A DNA stretch of 64,000 bases from the NCBI GenBank assembly GCA_026874595.1, contig CM049309.1, positions 71,100,926 to 71,164,925 on the forward strand. Reading direction: 5' to 3'. The notes under the pieces were generated by a model. The model saw only the letters and a program-made list of their open reading frames with translations. It ran no database searches and was not told where the DNA came from. Of the stretch, positions 23,187 through 35,056 are shown piece after piece. The translations under genes and the position numbers were made by a program. Positions within the stretch are counted from its first letter, which is position 1. Every line of letters begins with the position of its first letter. This DNA comes from Sipunculus nudus. Its lineage: Eukaryota > Annelida > Sipuncula > Golfingiida > Sipunculidae.

Positions 23187-23885
23187 TGTACCCTACTTAT
23201 ATTTTATACCTGTGATGTAGTTAAACTTGCACACGGAGTAAATATAGTGTCTCTCTAATAAGGCTACTCTCCCTAATTAAATGTATAGGTTTTCCAAAAA
23301 CATATCAGCATGCACGATGTATGTTTTGCACACCACTAATACCATATACTTTGATTATGAAACAAAGCAAATAAACAAGTTAAGACAAGAGGCTCTGTAA
23401 TATAGACAATAGAAAGACAATATATAGATGTATAATGACATGCAGTGACATGTTAAAATGTATTTGTTTGAAAGTTACATGCATGTATCATGATTTTCCC
23501 GAAAATCATTCATGGTTAGGATTATGCAGAGTGAGACAAAATAGGATTTTAAAGATACAGACTACTTTTCAATTGTTCCCTGAAGCAATAATGCTTGCCC
23601 AGATCATTTAAAGGATCGGTGAAAGGATGTCAGTTTTGCTGGAGTTGCGAGTGGGTGACAGTGTTTGACGAATTGTTTACCTTCATGCTAGATCTGCATC
23701 ATTAACATTTACAAAGGTTATTGCCCTTAGATTAACCTCACCCCTGGCAGTTTTCTTTATGTTCGCCCTCAGTTACATAACTGTCACAGAGCTTAAGAGG
23801 GTCCTGGGGGCCACACGCAACTCTGACACCTGGCTTGCGGTCGGAACCTTTCAGAAACAGTGTGACCGTTTGTCATCAGTGCGCA

Positions 23886-24068
23886 CAGGGGCAGATCCAG
23901 GGTGGGGGGCTGTTTAGGAGGTTAACCTTAACCCTTACTGGTAGAAATAACCCATTTTTCGTGTTTTACACGAATTCAACTCCTCTAGTTGTGGGCCTTT
24001 CTAGGTTATTACAGTTCCTTAGTGTACACGGTAAACTCTCCCTTCTCAAAATCTACGATCCGTCCCTG
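23886..24068. mobile_element. MITE-like element of about 183 bp, CAGGGGCAGATCC ends
   Basis: It begins CAGGGGCAGATCC and ends GATCCGTCCCTG, imperfect inverted ends. A second element with matching ends and nearly the same length lies at 37708-37889. The interior shows no coding potential. Confidence 0.55.
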
Positions 24069-24245
24069 GCAAAGTGCCTTAATTGTGCACCTGAATTCGG
24101 AGGAGGGCAAATTTAAGGTATTGCAGGTGTCAGTTGCATCTTTGTGCAACGATGGAATTGAAATTATAGCAATTATATGCAGGAGGTTTGGTAAAATTAT
24201 TTACTTTTCATACAAATTTTCTCAAGATAAAACTATATAGCAGTG

Positions 24246-24301
24246 TTAGCATAGGGAACCTCCATCTCGAGGATCAAGTGGTTTGAACCTGATTATGCTA
24301 A
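24246..24301 (+). other. tRNA-like fold (pseudo-tRNA or SINE remnant?)
   Basis: An 8-bp perfect stem, TTAGCATA with TATGCTAA, encloses 40 bases that contain GGTTTGAACC (B-box-like) and a smaller hairpin. The total of 56 nt is short for a nuclear tRNA and no clear anticodon arm forms, so I do not call a tRNA gene. Confidence 0.2.
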
Positions 24302-24347
24302 GATTTTTTTCAAACGGAAAGCTCTTTCTAAATTAGCCTTCTCAATG

Positions 24348-24655
24348 AAAGTAGGACTTAATACCATAGTTCTGTTTAATCTATGACGTCTTAATGGTTG
24401 CAAAACATGTTGCGCAAATCGGTTAACATAAAACCAATATAAATATATACAAGGTCAAGAGTTGCGATCACTGGAAGATCCCCCACCCCAAGCCAGAAAC
24501 TTAGCGATAATGGGGAGTCGGCTATGGCGTGCCTGTTTCTACATGAAACAATCTTTGGGACTTCAGCAAGGTAGTAGCACTTAATACCATAGTTACAACT
24601 ATGACATCTTAATCTTTGCAAAGACGTGTTGCACAAATCGGCAAACGTTCTCTGA
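24348..24655 (+). repeat. direct repeat, two copies about 220 bp apart
   Basis: ACTTAATACCATAGTT followed by CTATGACGTCTTAATGG and GTTGCGCAAATCGG (24356-24422) recurs with a few changes at about 24578-24644. Confidence 0.55.
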
Positions 24656-26010
24656 ACCAAGAGAAATATACAATGGCAAGTATTTTGATTTATTACTTTA
24701 TTGAGATGAAAGATTTAAAAGAAAATAAAGATATTTGAGGATGAATATCTATTATAAAATGGGCTCCGGTGAAAAGTTAGAGATCAACGAGATTTGATCA
24801 AACTAGATGTATGCAATCGCCATTCGTATAATGGAAGCCTCCACAGAAATATGATCACGTAAACAAATATCTCACAACTGTGCAAACTGTACACTTGATC
24901 AAGCAACTTAGTCTCCGGCGTTTCAAACTTTAAAGGTTTTATGAGCCGAGACAGGGACCAGGGTGTGCAAACTAATTACCTTACTAGGAATAATTACCGC
25001 TGCGTGCTTTCATTCTTTAACAACTTTCTTTTATACAGAAAAATATGTTTTGTAAAAGACCATGCCTCCCAGGTGATAATAACTGTTGCGCTGATTTTTA
25101 TGAACATTTTTATCTCCATAAAATACCAAAAAAACGGTCTCTTTTGATACAAGACAGGTTTATCGTTTATAAAATCACTCCAACACCCGCGCCACCATAA
25201 ATGGTTTCACGCATTAAATGGTAATAAAACAGAAACACGCTAAAACACAATGGAATTTAATTTGGACTTTTTCCTTGTTATTCAAAACGTTGCAAATAGT
25301 AATTTAGTTATATCTTATCCTGCGAATGCACCTTTAACATCGTTATCTAATAAAGGTCAAGATGCAGATCCCACCTTTGGCCACGCAATCTGAAATATGG
25401 AAGACATTTAAAGGGTCAGCATCAGATATGGGTAATAATGTAATTTAATACTAAAACCAACAATAATGACCGGTTTTATAAAATAAAAAATCAGAAATAT
25501 TCATACAATGCGACACACTTTTCTGTAACAGCAATGTACTCTTGTGGTGAACTCTGTCGAGATTGTAGGCCAAACGTCTGTTCAAACCGTTTCTCGAGTC
25601 AGGTTTGCTCAACCGAATTTGTCCAGTGCTTGAGCATGGCTTATGAATAAACAACTTTATGTTTGTCAACATACTTCTCTTGCGTCAACATTTCAGTAGG
25701 TCTCTAGGTCGGGAACAAGGTCATCACCCAGTAAAGATTACCCTCTTTGATCCAGTTGGTCAACTATGACAGACAACAAACGGAGACGGAGTCCTCATTC
25801 AATTTTACCAAGGTGCGTTTATATGTTATAGGGTGTCAAGGCTCAGAGGTAAATCAATTCGCCGTTGGTAAAGCCTTAGGATTCTTTCTTTTGAAAACTG
25901 CCAAGCCTGTATTACCGTTTGTGAAACACAAATGTCGTCTGTATATGCCAAAGTGATGCATGTATTTTTGCAATAACAAGTTATACATGTTATTCCATAT
26001 AGCAAATATG

Positions 26011-26117
26011 TTCTCTCTCTCTCCCCCCTCCCCCTCCCCCTCTCTCTCTCTTTCTCTCTCTCTCCCTCTCTCTCTCTCTTTCTCTCGAGATCGATCCATC
26101 GATCCATCGATCGATCA
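26011..26117. repeat. (CT)n microsatellite with adjoining (GATCCATC)n
   Basis: A pyrimidine-only tract of CT and C-rich variants to about 26087, then GATCGATCCATCGATCCATC-type tetranucleotides to 26117. The Arg/Glu-rich minus-strand ORFs here are artefacts of the tract. Confidence 0.9.
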
Positions 26118-27980
26118 CACAAACATAATTTACATTCCCTACAAACCACTTTATCAGGAAAATTTTCAATTTTCTTTATTATACTATATTTAAAATAAAT
26201 ACGAAATCCATATATTTAATATTCTGATGTAAATTCCTATCTACAGTCCGCGTGCTCTACACTTGTGAATATTTTACTCGTATGTAAAAAAAAAGTATTT
26301 CACTTTATAAGTATATTGAAAGTAAACGTCATTCAGTGAAATTTAAAGTTTGTTAGGTCTTTGATGAATAAACGGTTTCATATTCTCATATGACTAATTC
26401 CCCAGCACATTTTAATATCATTTTCCTGCCCATAAATGCATATATGGTTAAATACAAATTTCGTATGAGACGTACTAGTCTTAAGTTTTCAAGCACGTTT
26501 CCTGTGCATAGTGTGAACCCATCCCCCATACACCGCAGTTCACTTGTTCCGTTTTGGTGGTCCGTTTTCAAGCTCACAATAAGCCTTTGACACATCTTTA
26601 TTAAAGTTCATGTATACGTTGGACAAGCATTGGTCCGACGGTACTCTCAGCCCGTAGTACTTATACAATAAGGGCTTTCACCACCCGGGCGCATACCGCA
26701 GTAGTTTAACAAATTGCCTACCACGCGAAAACTTCAAGGTTGACCTGGCGGGACAGGGCAAAATGTGAGTGACGCCTCATGTCTTCGTGAAGGTCAGGGC
26801 CTGGCGCCCAATCCAAAGTTACTATCCGTGACGAAGAGGTTACAAAGGTTAATCTACTTCAAGGTCAAGGGTAACACTTTTTTAATTGCACGATGTTTTA
26901 AGAATAAGGCTATTGACGGATTTGTTATAAAAAGACGTCGAATGTGTTATAATGTGAAGTCGAATCTCCTATTTTGTGTGTGTGATGGGGAAGAGGGCCA
27001 ATAAAAAGGGACAAGAAGAATGCATGCAAAATGTGCAAGATTCTTGAAAATGTATGGCCTGCAGGGAAGGATCCAGAATATATATTTTGATATCTGGAAG
27101 GTAGTATGGGCTACAGCATTCCTCAGCTTCTCACCATCAAATTGAAAAGCTTTAACGGTGAATAAAATATTACATGTTTTCATCAGTATCGGATATTCAA
27201 TTGTCTGTTACTCATTTTTACTGTTTATCGATATAGGATCTCAATAGAGCGTAATGAATCAAATGTGGGAGTAAGGAGCTTCTGGAAACTTCCATACTTC
27301 AGTCAAGCAAAAAAAAAATAGTTTACCTTGTTTGTCAGCGATGCCCGGTCGTTATCTCGTAAGAGAATAGGAGGATTCAATTACCTGTACATTTAAATGA
27401 CAAGTTGTTGAGAATAGCATGGGCAAAATCTATATGCAACATGGTAGGCCACAACAAGTAGGTAGATCCCGGGGTCCACTGCTAGGTTCAATAAACCAGT
27501 TACATGTATATTGTAAAAATGCTGGTGTATTATGTTGCCAGCATATTTTGCAAAATTCTTGTGTCTGTTGGAAAAGAAATTGGTGGTCGAGAACCCCTCT
27601 TGAGCTTCTTTCTGTACCTTACAGAACCTATCCGTTTGACCGTATCATCCCCAAAGGCATATACTAAGTCATTAATTATGGACTGGGTGCAAGACACATG
27701 ACATTGATAATGTCAGAATTATGACATTTTTGGCAAAAAAAACAACCTGTATTTGTTTCCTTAATCTGACCCGAGGTAAAAGGTAATAAGGTCACATTCA
27801 CTGGCACAGAAAAATACCTAAAAGGAATGATCTATTCGTCATTCGTCTAGGGTCTTTGCATGTGTCGTATGATATTTAAAACAATAAAATTCATGAGCAA
27901 TTTCCACACTTCCCGTTATATTTTTTATAAAATATACTACAGGATTCATAAAATGAGTGTCCTAAAATGCTGGCGAAGAA

Positions 27981-27993
27981 GGGGGGGGGGGGG
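27981..27993. repeat. G13 homopolymer
   Basis: A run of 13 G. Confidence 0.95.
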
Positions 27994-28203
27994 AAGAGAG
28001 ACGCACTCTGCATACAGGTCTACTATAATGCTGGGCACAAAAAAAAAACCGAAACACTTTCAACAGTCGCAGTAAAAACAACCTCCATCGAGCTTAATAT
28101 TAACAAATATGTGCAAAAAATGTTTGTTTCCCCGGGTAAACTGAAATGAATTCAGTAAAACGTGAATGATACTTATACGTAGTCCATGCTGCATTAATGT
28201 CTC

Positions 28204-28747
28204 AGTGATGTAGTCAAGTCCACACTATCTGGGTCCGAGTGCAAGTTCGAGTCCAAGCCACTGGAGCCCAAGTACAAGTCTGAATCCTTATGGTCCGAGT
28301 CCAAGTCCAGCTTCTTCGAGTCCGAGTCATTTGGAATCAGAGTCCAAGCCCGAGTCCGAGTCCAATACAAATCGGCTTAAATGAAATAGGGAAGATTGAG
28401 AATATCCTGTTTTTTACATTAATTAATGCACACAATTCTCACTTGAATGTGTAGTTTCATTTATGTCCCGATGCAGAGCTAGCGCTTGGAAATAGGTAGT
28501 TTTTTCTAATATTCTGTCAGGAAAATGCACATATATGTACGTATTTGTTGCATTTGAAAGAGCTTTTTTCTCACTAGACTCGAGATTAACTGGGCCTGAT
28601 TTCTAGAGTCCTTACCTTAGAGTCCGAGTACAAGTCCGAGTCCAGGACCCTCGAGTCCAAGTCCGAGTTCGAGTCCCTAAATAAGTGGACCCGTGTCAAA
28701 GTCCGAGTTCGAGTCCTTAAATAAATGGACTCGAGTCCTACATCACT
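28204..28747 (+). mobile_element. inverted-repeat element with hexamer (GAGTCC)n blocks, copy A
   Basis: The ends are perfect 10-bp inverted repeats, AGTGATGTAG at the left and CTACATCACT at the right. Inside, both flanks are made of GAGTCC/AAGTCC/GAGTTC hexamers (about 28215-28368 and 28603-28737) around a unique core of about 230 bp. A homologous element lies in opposite orientation at 50061-50625, confirming a discrete mobile unit. No transposase is present. The CAGTG-like end recalls hAT elements but no 8-bp target duplication was seen. Confidence 0.75.
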
Positions 28748-30569
28748 AGTATTCATTGTGGTGGAGATAACTGCCTCCATTTTGTGTACAGTCTTATCTA
28801 ATTCTAAATCCGGCTAGGAGTCCTGTGTTCTACCATTCTACCCTTAGACCACATGCAGAAGCCCGTGCTGCAGCATTCTCGTATACTTTTATATAGGGAG
28901 TGCTGCCAATATATCCCCCCTCCCGCATCCCAGTCCATAAAAAAATAACCAAAGATTCAATACCCTATCACCTTACAATAAACTGAAAGTCATGGCCAGA
29001 TTCTGAGCTAGGGCCTGCTTCAATTCGCGTGGGAGACTGAAGCCTGTAATTATGAATTATGTACGTGTCGCGGTCTATATTTCTCAGGTATTCAAAAAGG
29101 AAATGTTTTGAAAGGATGCCCACTTCACCGGTGAATATGCAGAGTAATGCAACACGTCACGTCACTGGAATGTGCAAGGTTCTCATTAGAACATCACAAT
29201 GAATATAAAACACAAAACACAAAGGAAGCAATCGCTTATTGTTGGCATGTAATATGGACCAAATGTTTCCATGATGTTATTTTGCCATTATATTGTATAC
29301 GAAAACAGCTATAAGGTCTTGCATATGTCTCAAAGAGCATGTCTCTGTACCTAACCAAGGATTCAATGAAATAAATACAGCCGAAAAAAAGTTAAAGGCT
29401 CTCTTAACATGCAATTTGTGCTTATGCATGCTAGAAAAATAGTAGTTTGTATCAAAAACCTGTAAATGGTATTGTTCGTGTATGAATGAAAAATATGAAA
29501 ATGATATCATATATGCCTATGCATACATATAAATAACAAGTTCGTATAAGAAGAAAAAAGTAGTTAGAAAGCCTGTTGACATATTATGCATGTATGGGTG
29601 CTTTGTTATCCAGCGTATATCTCAAAATGTACAGGTTTATTACGGAATCAGGAATGAAGCAACCACAGTCTTCTACTTTGTAGGTGAATAAATGCCACAC
29701 AAACTAAGGACACAATGTCAGATTCTGTGCATAAACGTTTCACAGGCAGAAATTCTCTTCATAAACTTTCATAAAACTATTTAGTGTTCTTGCCACGTAA
29801 TAATAATGTGGGCGGTATCGCAGAGTCCATCGGTAATCACCTTCATAATGGTTCTGTAATAACAAGTGACTCTGCGGGTATAAAGTAAGTCCTGCATAAC
29901 TTAACTCGTGACCCCAGAGTAATCTCGTTTACCTTTAAGTAAGAATATAACGAGATTTCCATGATGTGTGTACACACCACACGTCTCGACTCGCATTTGA
30001 ACCTTCAGTCTGTTATGTAATGCCGTCATGATCTTGTTTTGGTATGAACTGTCAGCATCTATGGAGAGGTTTCTTAAGTACCCTGAGTAACATTATGATG
30101 ACTCGTCATGCGTTATCAGAAAAGTTTTTATAGTATGACCTCTGTGACCTACGTCTCTGGTCAACCATCTTGGCTGGGATGAGAAACTCGAAAACAGGAT
30201 GTTTTTTTTTTAGATTTTCATGTTTTAGGGGATCTCGTCACGGAAAATATGATTTCTAGTATTTTTCTGCCATTCTGATAAAAGCCTTAAGGGATATTTT
30301 TAAAGCTATTTTTCATCTAATCATCATACAATTTTCATCTGGCTCTTTCGCTATTAATTTAAATGTCTTAAGAAAAAAACATTGTTGTGGCATACTAAGA
30401 TTCCGCATACATGTGGCGTATAACACAATTAGCTTTCACTCTCAATGCTTTGGGTTGCGCTGTTTCTAATGAAAGAGGATGATACTTAACTAATTAGTAT
30501 TTTATACTGTCATACCTTCCTTACCAACGATTTGTAATGTACATGCAGAACAAGTCAAGATGAGATTTA

Positions 30570-30705
30570 ATCTAAAAGATATAAGATGTCGTTTCAGCGA
30601 TTCTTGAGGCTCTGTTTAACATCAAGATATTGTCCTCAGCTCTTGCGGAGTTCGAACTAGAAATCTTCAGCACCTAATCAAACCAATCTGCTACGCCCTT
30701 ATTTA
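30570..30705 (-). repeat. possible tRNA-derived SINE remnant
   Basis: On the minus strand GGGCGTAGCAGATTGG (A-box-like) is followed, about 35 bases on, by AGTTCGAACTCC (B-box-like). This is the internal promoter layout of tRNA-derived SINEs. No full cloverleaf forms and no second copy was seen in the window. Confidence 0.25.
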
Positions 30706-31276
30706 CACAAGTCCATGGCATATTTTCTCAAATAAATGATCTCAGTAAACACGGCAATGCACAGAGTTATTAATGAATGTGTACAGATGTGTTACTTCCT
30801 GTATTAAAACGGGGATAAAACTTAGGTAATTAATAAGAAATCGACTTGACGTTGACTGTCCTTTTGCTAGGTAGACACATGTAAACATTAAGTCCTGGAT
30901 CAACTTCTGACAGACCGTCCTGAGGATGTTAATAAACTATCAAGTGATGCGTGTCACACCTGTCAAACCACCAACTGTATGGACCTCTGATTCAAGTCAC
31001 AAAGAGCTACATTTGCACCTAGTGTCTCCGCGGTTACCTGCACGCGTGGAATTTTGCAGAAAATAAATCGTTAATGTGTCATTCATTGCCCTTTATAACA
31101 AGAATCTATCGTTTGCTATTAATGGAAAGACAAAGTTGAGTATTCCTTATAGAATTATACAAAAAAAAATTGTTTTCAAAGTATGCTGTTAAGATAATAA
31201 ATAGATCCTGTTAACACTCACACACACTTTAAGACGTGCATCTCGATATATGATTTGTAAAGAGATGCAGCTAAAG

Positions 31277-31281
<5 letters not shown>

Positions 31282-31337
<56 letters not shown>

Positions 31338-31363
31338 CACATATATATATATATTATATATAT
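31282..31363. repeat. (TA)n microsatellite, interrupted
   Basis: A TA run to about 31334, then TTACAC and further TA repeats. Confidence 0.9.
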
Positions 31364-32888
31364 GTTTTAACAAAGTATATAAGTCCTCATCAACATATAT
31401 ATGTTGATTAAACATGTTAATATTCTGTTGAAAAATGAAATTTAAATTTTTCATTGACTCAAAATTTTAAATTTCAGTTTTAAGGTAGATAGGAACATGA
31501 TATAGGAAAAACAAAAATTGCTTTGCTATATTATCATTGAGGTTAATTTTAGTCCTAAAAAGTGGCTTGCTATGAATAGGATTCTAAATAGCGCACAAAT
31601 ATTTAAAAATTTAAAATCCAAAATGTTAAATATCATGTGAAAATGAATGAAAAGTTTAAAAATATGCATACCATAAGAAAGAACACTATACCAGTACAGA
31701 ATAATGTATACTTTAAAGGGTCTTTTATGAATTTAAAAAATCAACCTTTTACATTGATTTTATATATATGTTTTTGCCGTGCAACCTTAATTGAGAGAGA
31801 ATATATGGCCTCCTGAGTGACGTCAAAGAGACATTCCGGGTCCCTCGGGACACTGATGAGAATGCAGGTGCGTGGGAGGAAAGGAGTGACCGCTTTTATA
31901 ACAAGTATTTTAATTAATACTTACTCCTTTGTCTAGCAAAAGGACAATCATACTAAATTTTTTTTCCGCCAACAACCCTCCCACCTAGTGTAGAAAGGGT
32001 GGACCCCACGCCGTGAATATATACTCTTTGCAGTGTACGTTTGTGTACATTAGCTGGGTAGTGATTCTGATGCTGTATTTGGGAGGATGTACAGTATATT
32101 CATTGCGGTACCAAATAAAGTTAGCAAAAAAAAGGCATATATTTCACGGTCCGTTGGAGGTGTCAAACCAGAAACGTGTAACAGATCCGGCCGCTGTATA
32201 AGAACACTGATTAGAGATCGTGACGAACACGAATGCCTCCGGTTTCTAATTTATTATAAGCACAGGGGCATATATTTGTGGGACTGGAGTATATGGAAAC
32301 ATGACTCGATGAATAGGCGTTTGTAATAATGACCCTAAACCAAAGCGAGATCACCGCCACAGCGCAGTCAGAAATTAATAGGCGTAACCGTGTCAGTATT
32401 GCTATATGGTTGCGATGCTGTACTCTTTTTATATGACTTTGTTACTTCTAGGTCTCAAGTAATGGATGCATGCTTGATGGCTAATCTGTTAATGCAAACA
32501 AAATGATTGTTTTGCGTTCTTGTATCGTCCGCCCACGTTAATTGACACCATTTTCCTTAATTATGAACATAATAACGTTGTTGAGACAAAATGTTAGGTA
32601 CCCCTAGGTTTGCCATTGTTGCCATCATATTATGAAATAACATAAAACTTCGCGTTATTGTAAAGAGACGCGACAACCGTTATTGTAAATATTATACGTT
32701 TCTACACGTCTGCTCTTAGGTTTGTTTTTTATTCTATAGAGGAAACGTTGAAACAGTCAGTAAGAAGTTTGACCTGACCAGGTCTGTAAAAGCTATAGTC
32801 TATAGAAAGCTACTACTGAGGTCTGGGACCTTAGAGGAAGGCGCTTCTTAGGTGTAACTTTTTATTCATTTTAAATAAAATTAAATTA

Positions 32889-33059
32889 ATGGAGCCGATA
32901 ATCATGATGCCACACAAGCGAGGCTTGAAACCGTATGAGGCCACCAACACCCACAGAGGCAGAAGCAGCATGCACTCCCACCGCCGATCCCAGCAGCGGA
33001 GACCAGCCATGCCAACCGAGACCCGAACTCAATCAATGAAACGAAAGAGCTTCGAGTGA
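32889..33059 (+). CDS. candidate small basic protein or exon, unrecognised
   Basis: ATG at 32889 to TGA at 33059 gives 56 residues in a GC-rich island with C/G-ending codons, embedded in AT-rich DNA. The product is Arg/Ser/His/Gln-rich (for example RGRSSMHSHRRSQQRRPAM) and ends MKRKSFE. It has no domain I recognise. It might be the tail exon of a larger protein, but no good acceptor is visible. The opposite strand is also open, giving a Cys/Gly/Ser-rich ORF. Real coding is uncertain. Confidence 0.2.
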   Translation: MEPIIMMPHKRGLKPYEATNTHRGRSSMHSHRRSQQRRPAMPTETRTQSMKRKSFE

Positions 33060-34746
33060 ATGCCATTTTATACTTGCAGTTTATGCCATTTGACAACGTT
33101 AGCAAGGTTTTTCGTCATCAGCAAATGTTGAAACATTGGGGTTTTAATTAAACACTTCATAAATACGATACTCATTTTTTATGTCATACCCATTACATTT
33201 GCCTGGTAAACATTGGTCAGCCGAAGGCTCCATATCTGTTGGTAAATATTTAGTGAGATGTTGGAAAAGATTTACTGACACCAAAATGTATATAAAACAA
33301 AACTTTCAGATGAGTTTAATTCATAAAAAAGACCTATGCCTTTCAACTCAGATCTGTACGTATATTCTTTACGAACTGATCCAGCATTTTTGCTTGGGAG
33401 GAATTTATCGTTTGCACCACGACTCAAGGTGATACACTTCCAAAAGGATACAAGTCCCAGTGGGGCTTCAAAGCCCCTGACCCACCTCATGATCCACCCC
33501 TTTTTTATACCAACTTTTGCCAGATTATGACTATTTTAAATTCTACTCAAAAGTGTTTATCACAAAATTTAAGGGTAATTTTAACGTTCGATATATTAGT
33601 CTGGACCTACGCTAGGCTCCTCTGTCTAAACACGAGATTATGAATGAACTGATTGGTATTCCATTCTGTCAGATATGTTTGTTTGTATTAGCATTCAACA
33701 GTGGGTCGTACGATCAACATATCTTTATAACGGGACAGCCAGCTACATCGTTGTTCTGCGTACACGGGTGTTAAATATGTCAACTTGCCGAGGCTACACA
33801 GTTTTGACATGTGACGAATACCAACCCAAATTCCTTCAATGCCACCGACAGATTATTGTGTCCGCATATTCTTGTAATAACTATCAAAACCCCTTTATCT
33901 ATGTACTTATTCGCCAATAATGAGGTGATCAGTCAAACTTTTGAAAAATGTAAAGTATTTGCTTTTTGGGTACGTGTTATCAGCATTTGCTGAGTAATAA
34001 ATTCCTTTCCACGGGTAGATTAAATAACGAGTTTTCTCCCAGTTTGAGCAAATGGTCAGTGAAACTTAATTCATCAAAAATGAAAAAAAAAAGAAAATCA
34101 CATTTCATCAACACGCATGTGATTGATGGATATGGGCTTCAGGGAACTTGACCCCCTCTTAACCAATGCGTTATAAAAACATTTGCCGCCGAGTAAATTC
34201 TACAGAAAACCCATTCAAAGTTAGATCCACATGTAGAGAATGCTTCAGATGCCCAATGACCGATTGGCACTTTCAAGAGAGGTCATTCAAAGACCAGTAT
34301 TTGTCCGAGCAAACATAAGGCTGGACCGTCTGGTCAGCTGACGTTTTATTGGCGCTCCATCAAAACTTAATTACCTAATATGCGGGCTTTGTTTGAAAGC
34401 TGTCCATGCATGTGTCAATGATTGTTTCTATAGGGGTTCGAATGACTAACGTTTGCATGCGGAATATTTAACACAATAAAACCAAGTTCGGGTATATAAT
34501 CTCTTTTTGCAAGAGTTTTCACACTTCTTAGAAATTAAAAGCCGCCTGATCGGAGTGTACCCTGATAACGTCTTAGTGTCATGTAACACACCTTTTCAAT
34601 GGCCATGCGCACTAAGTATGTATCACCTAGATAAACCAATATAATAGTATAATGGTACTTATCAAACCATTTTCTCCGACAGGACTAAGGACCTTACTTT
34701 GATCAGTATAAATATGTCAAACTTTATTTTTCTCGTCCATGAATCA

Positions 34747-34800
34747 GACCCGAACACCCAATGTCGGCCTTGGCCGATAGGTGCCTAGAGGTCCACTTTC
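34747..34800 (+). repeat. dispersed repeat fragment with AGACCCGAACA motif
   Basis: AGACCCGAACACCCAATGTCGG followed by TGGCCGATAGGTGC reappears inverted at about 39465-39512 (CAGACCCGAACATTCAGTG on the minus strand). This is a short two-copy repeat of unknown type. Confidence 0.4.
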
Positions 34801-34986
34801 TTGCTATAGACAGACAATATTCTACTAATATATATTGTAAAAGGGTTCACCGAAGCGCAAGCCGTAAATAAATGACTCAGCGGATATTTACATTCGACTT
34901 ATTACATAATCCTTCTCCGAGGCAGACTCCCTTTTGTCAGAGATGCAACACTTCAGCTATACCTAGTTTCCTGTCCGTATTTCCTG

Positions 34987-34988
<2 letters not shown>

Positions 34989-35054
<66 letters not shown>
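34989..35054. repeat. (TA)n microsatellite, 33 units
   Basis: An uninterrupted TA run. The Ile-Tyr repeat ORF over it is an artefact. Confidence 0.97.

Positions 35055-35056
<2 letters not shown>

Larger units (their letters stand above)
24656..28200. other. intergenic, no gene recognised
   Basis: It holds the CT microsatellite (26011-26087) with an adjoining ATCGATCC run and a G13 run (27981-27993). ORFs are short and featureless. Confidence 0.5.

Noticed and set aside
25854-26149. Arg/Glu-rich minus-strand ORFs
   Set aside because: Translation of the CT microsatellite.
31840-31900. Possible hammerhead ribozyme around CACTGATGAG ... GGAAAGG
   Set aside because: The CTGATGAG and GAAA core boxes are present, but the segment between them does not close a proper stem II, there is no UH cleavage triplet in place, and stem III does not pair.
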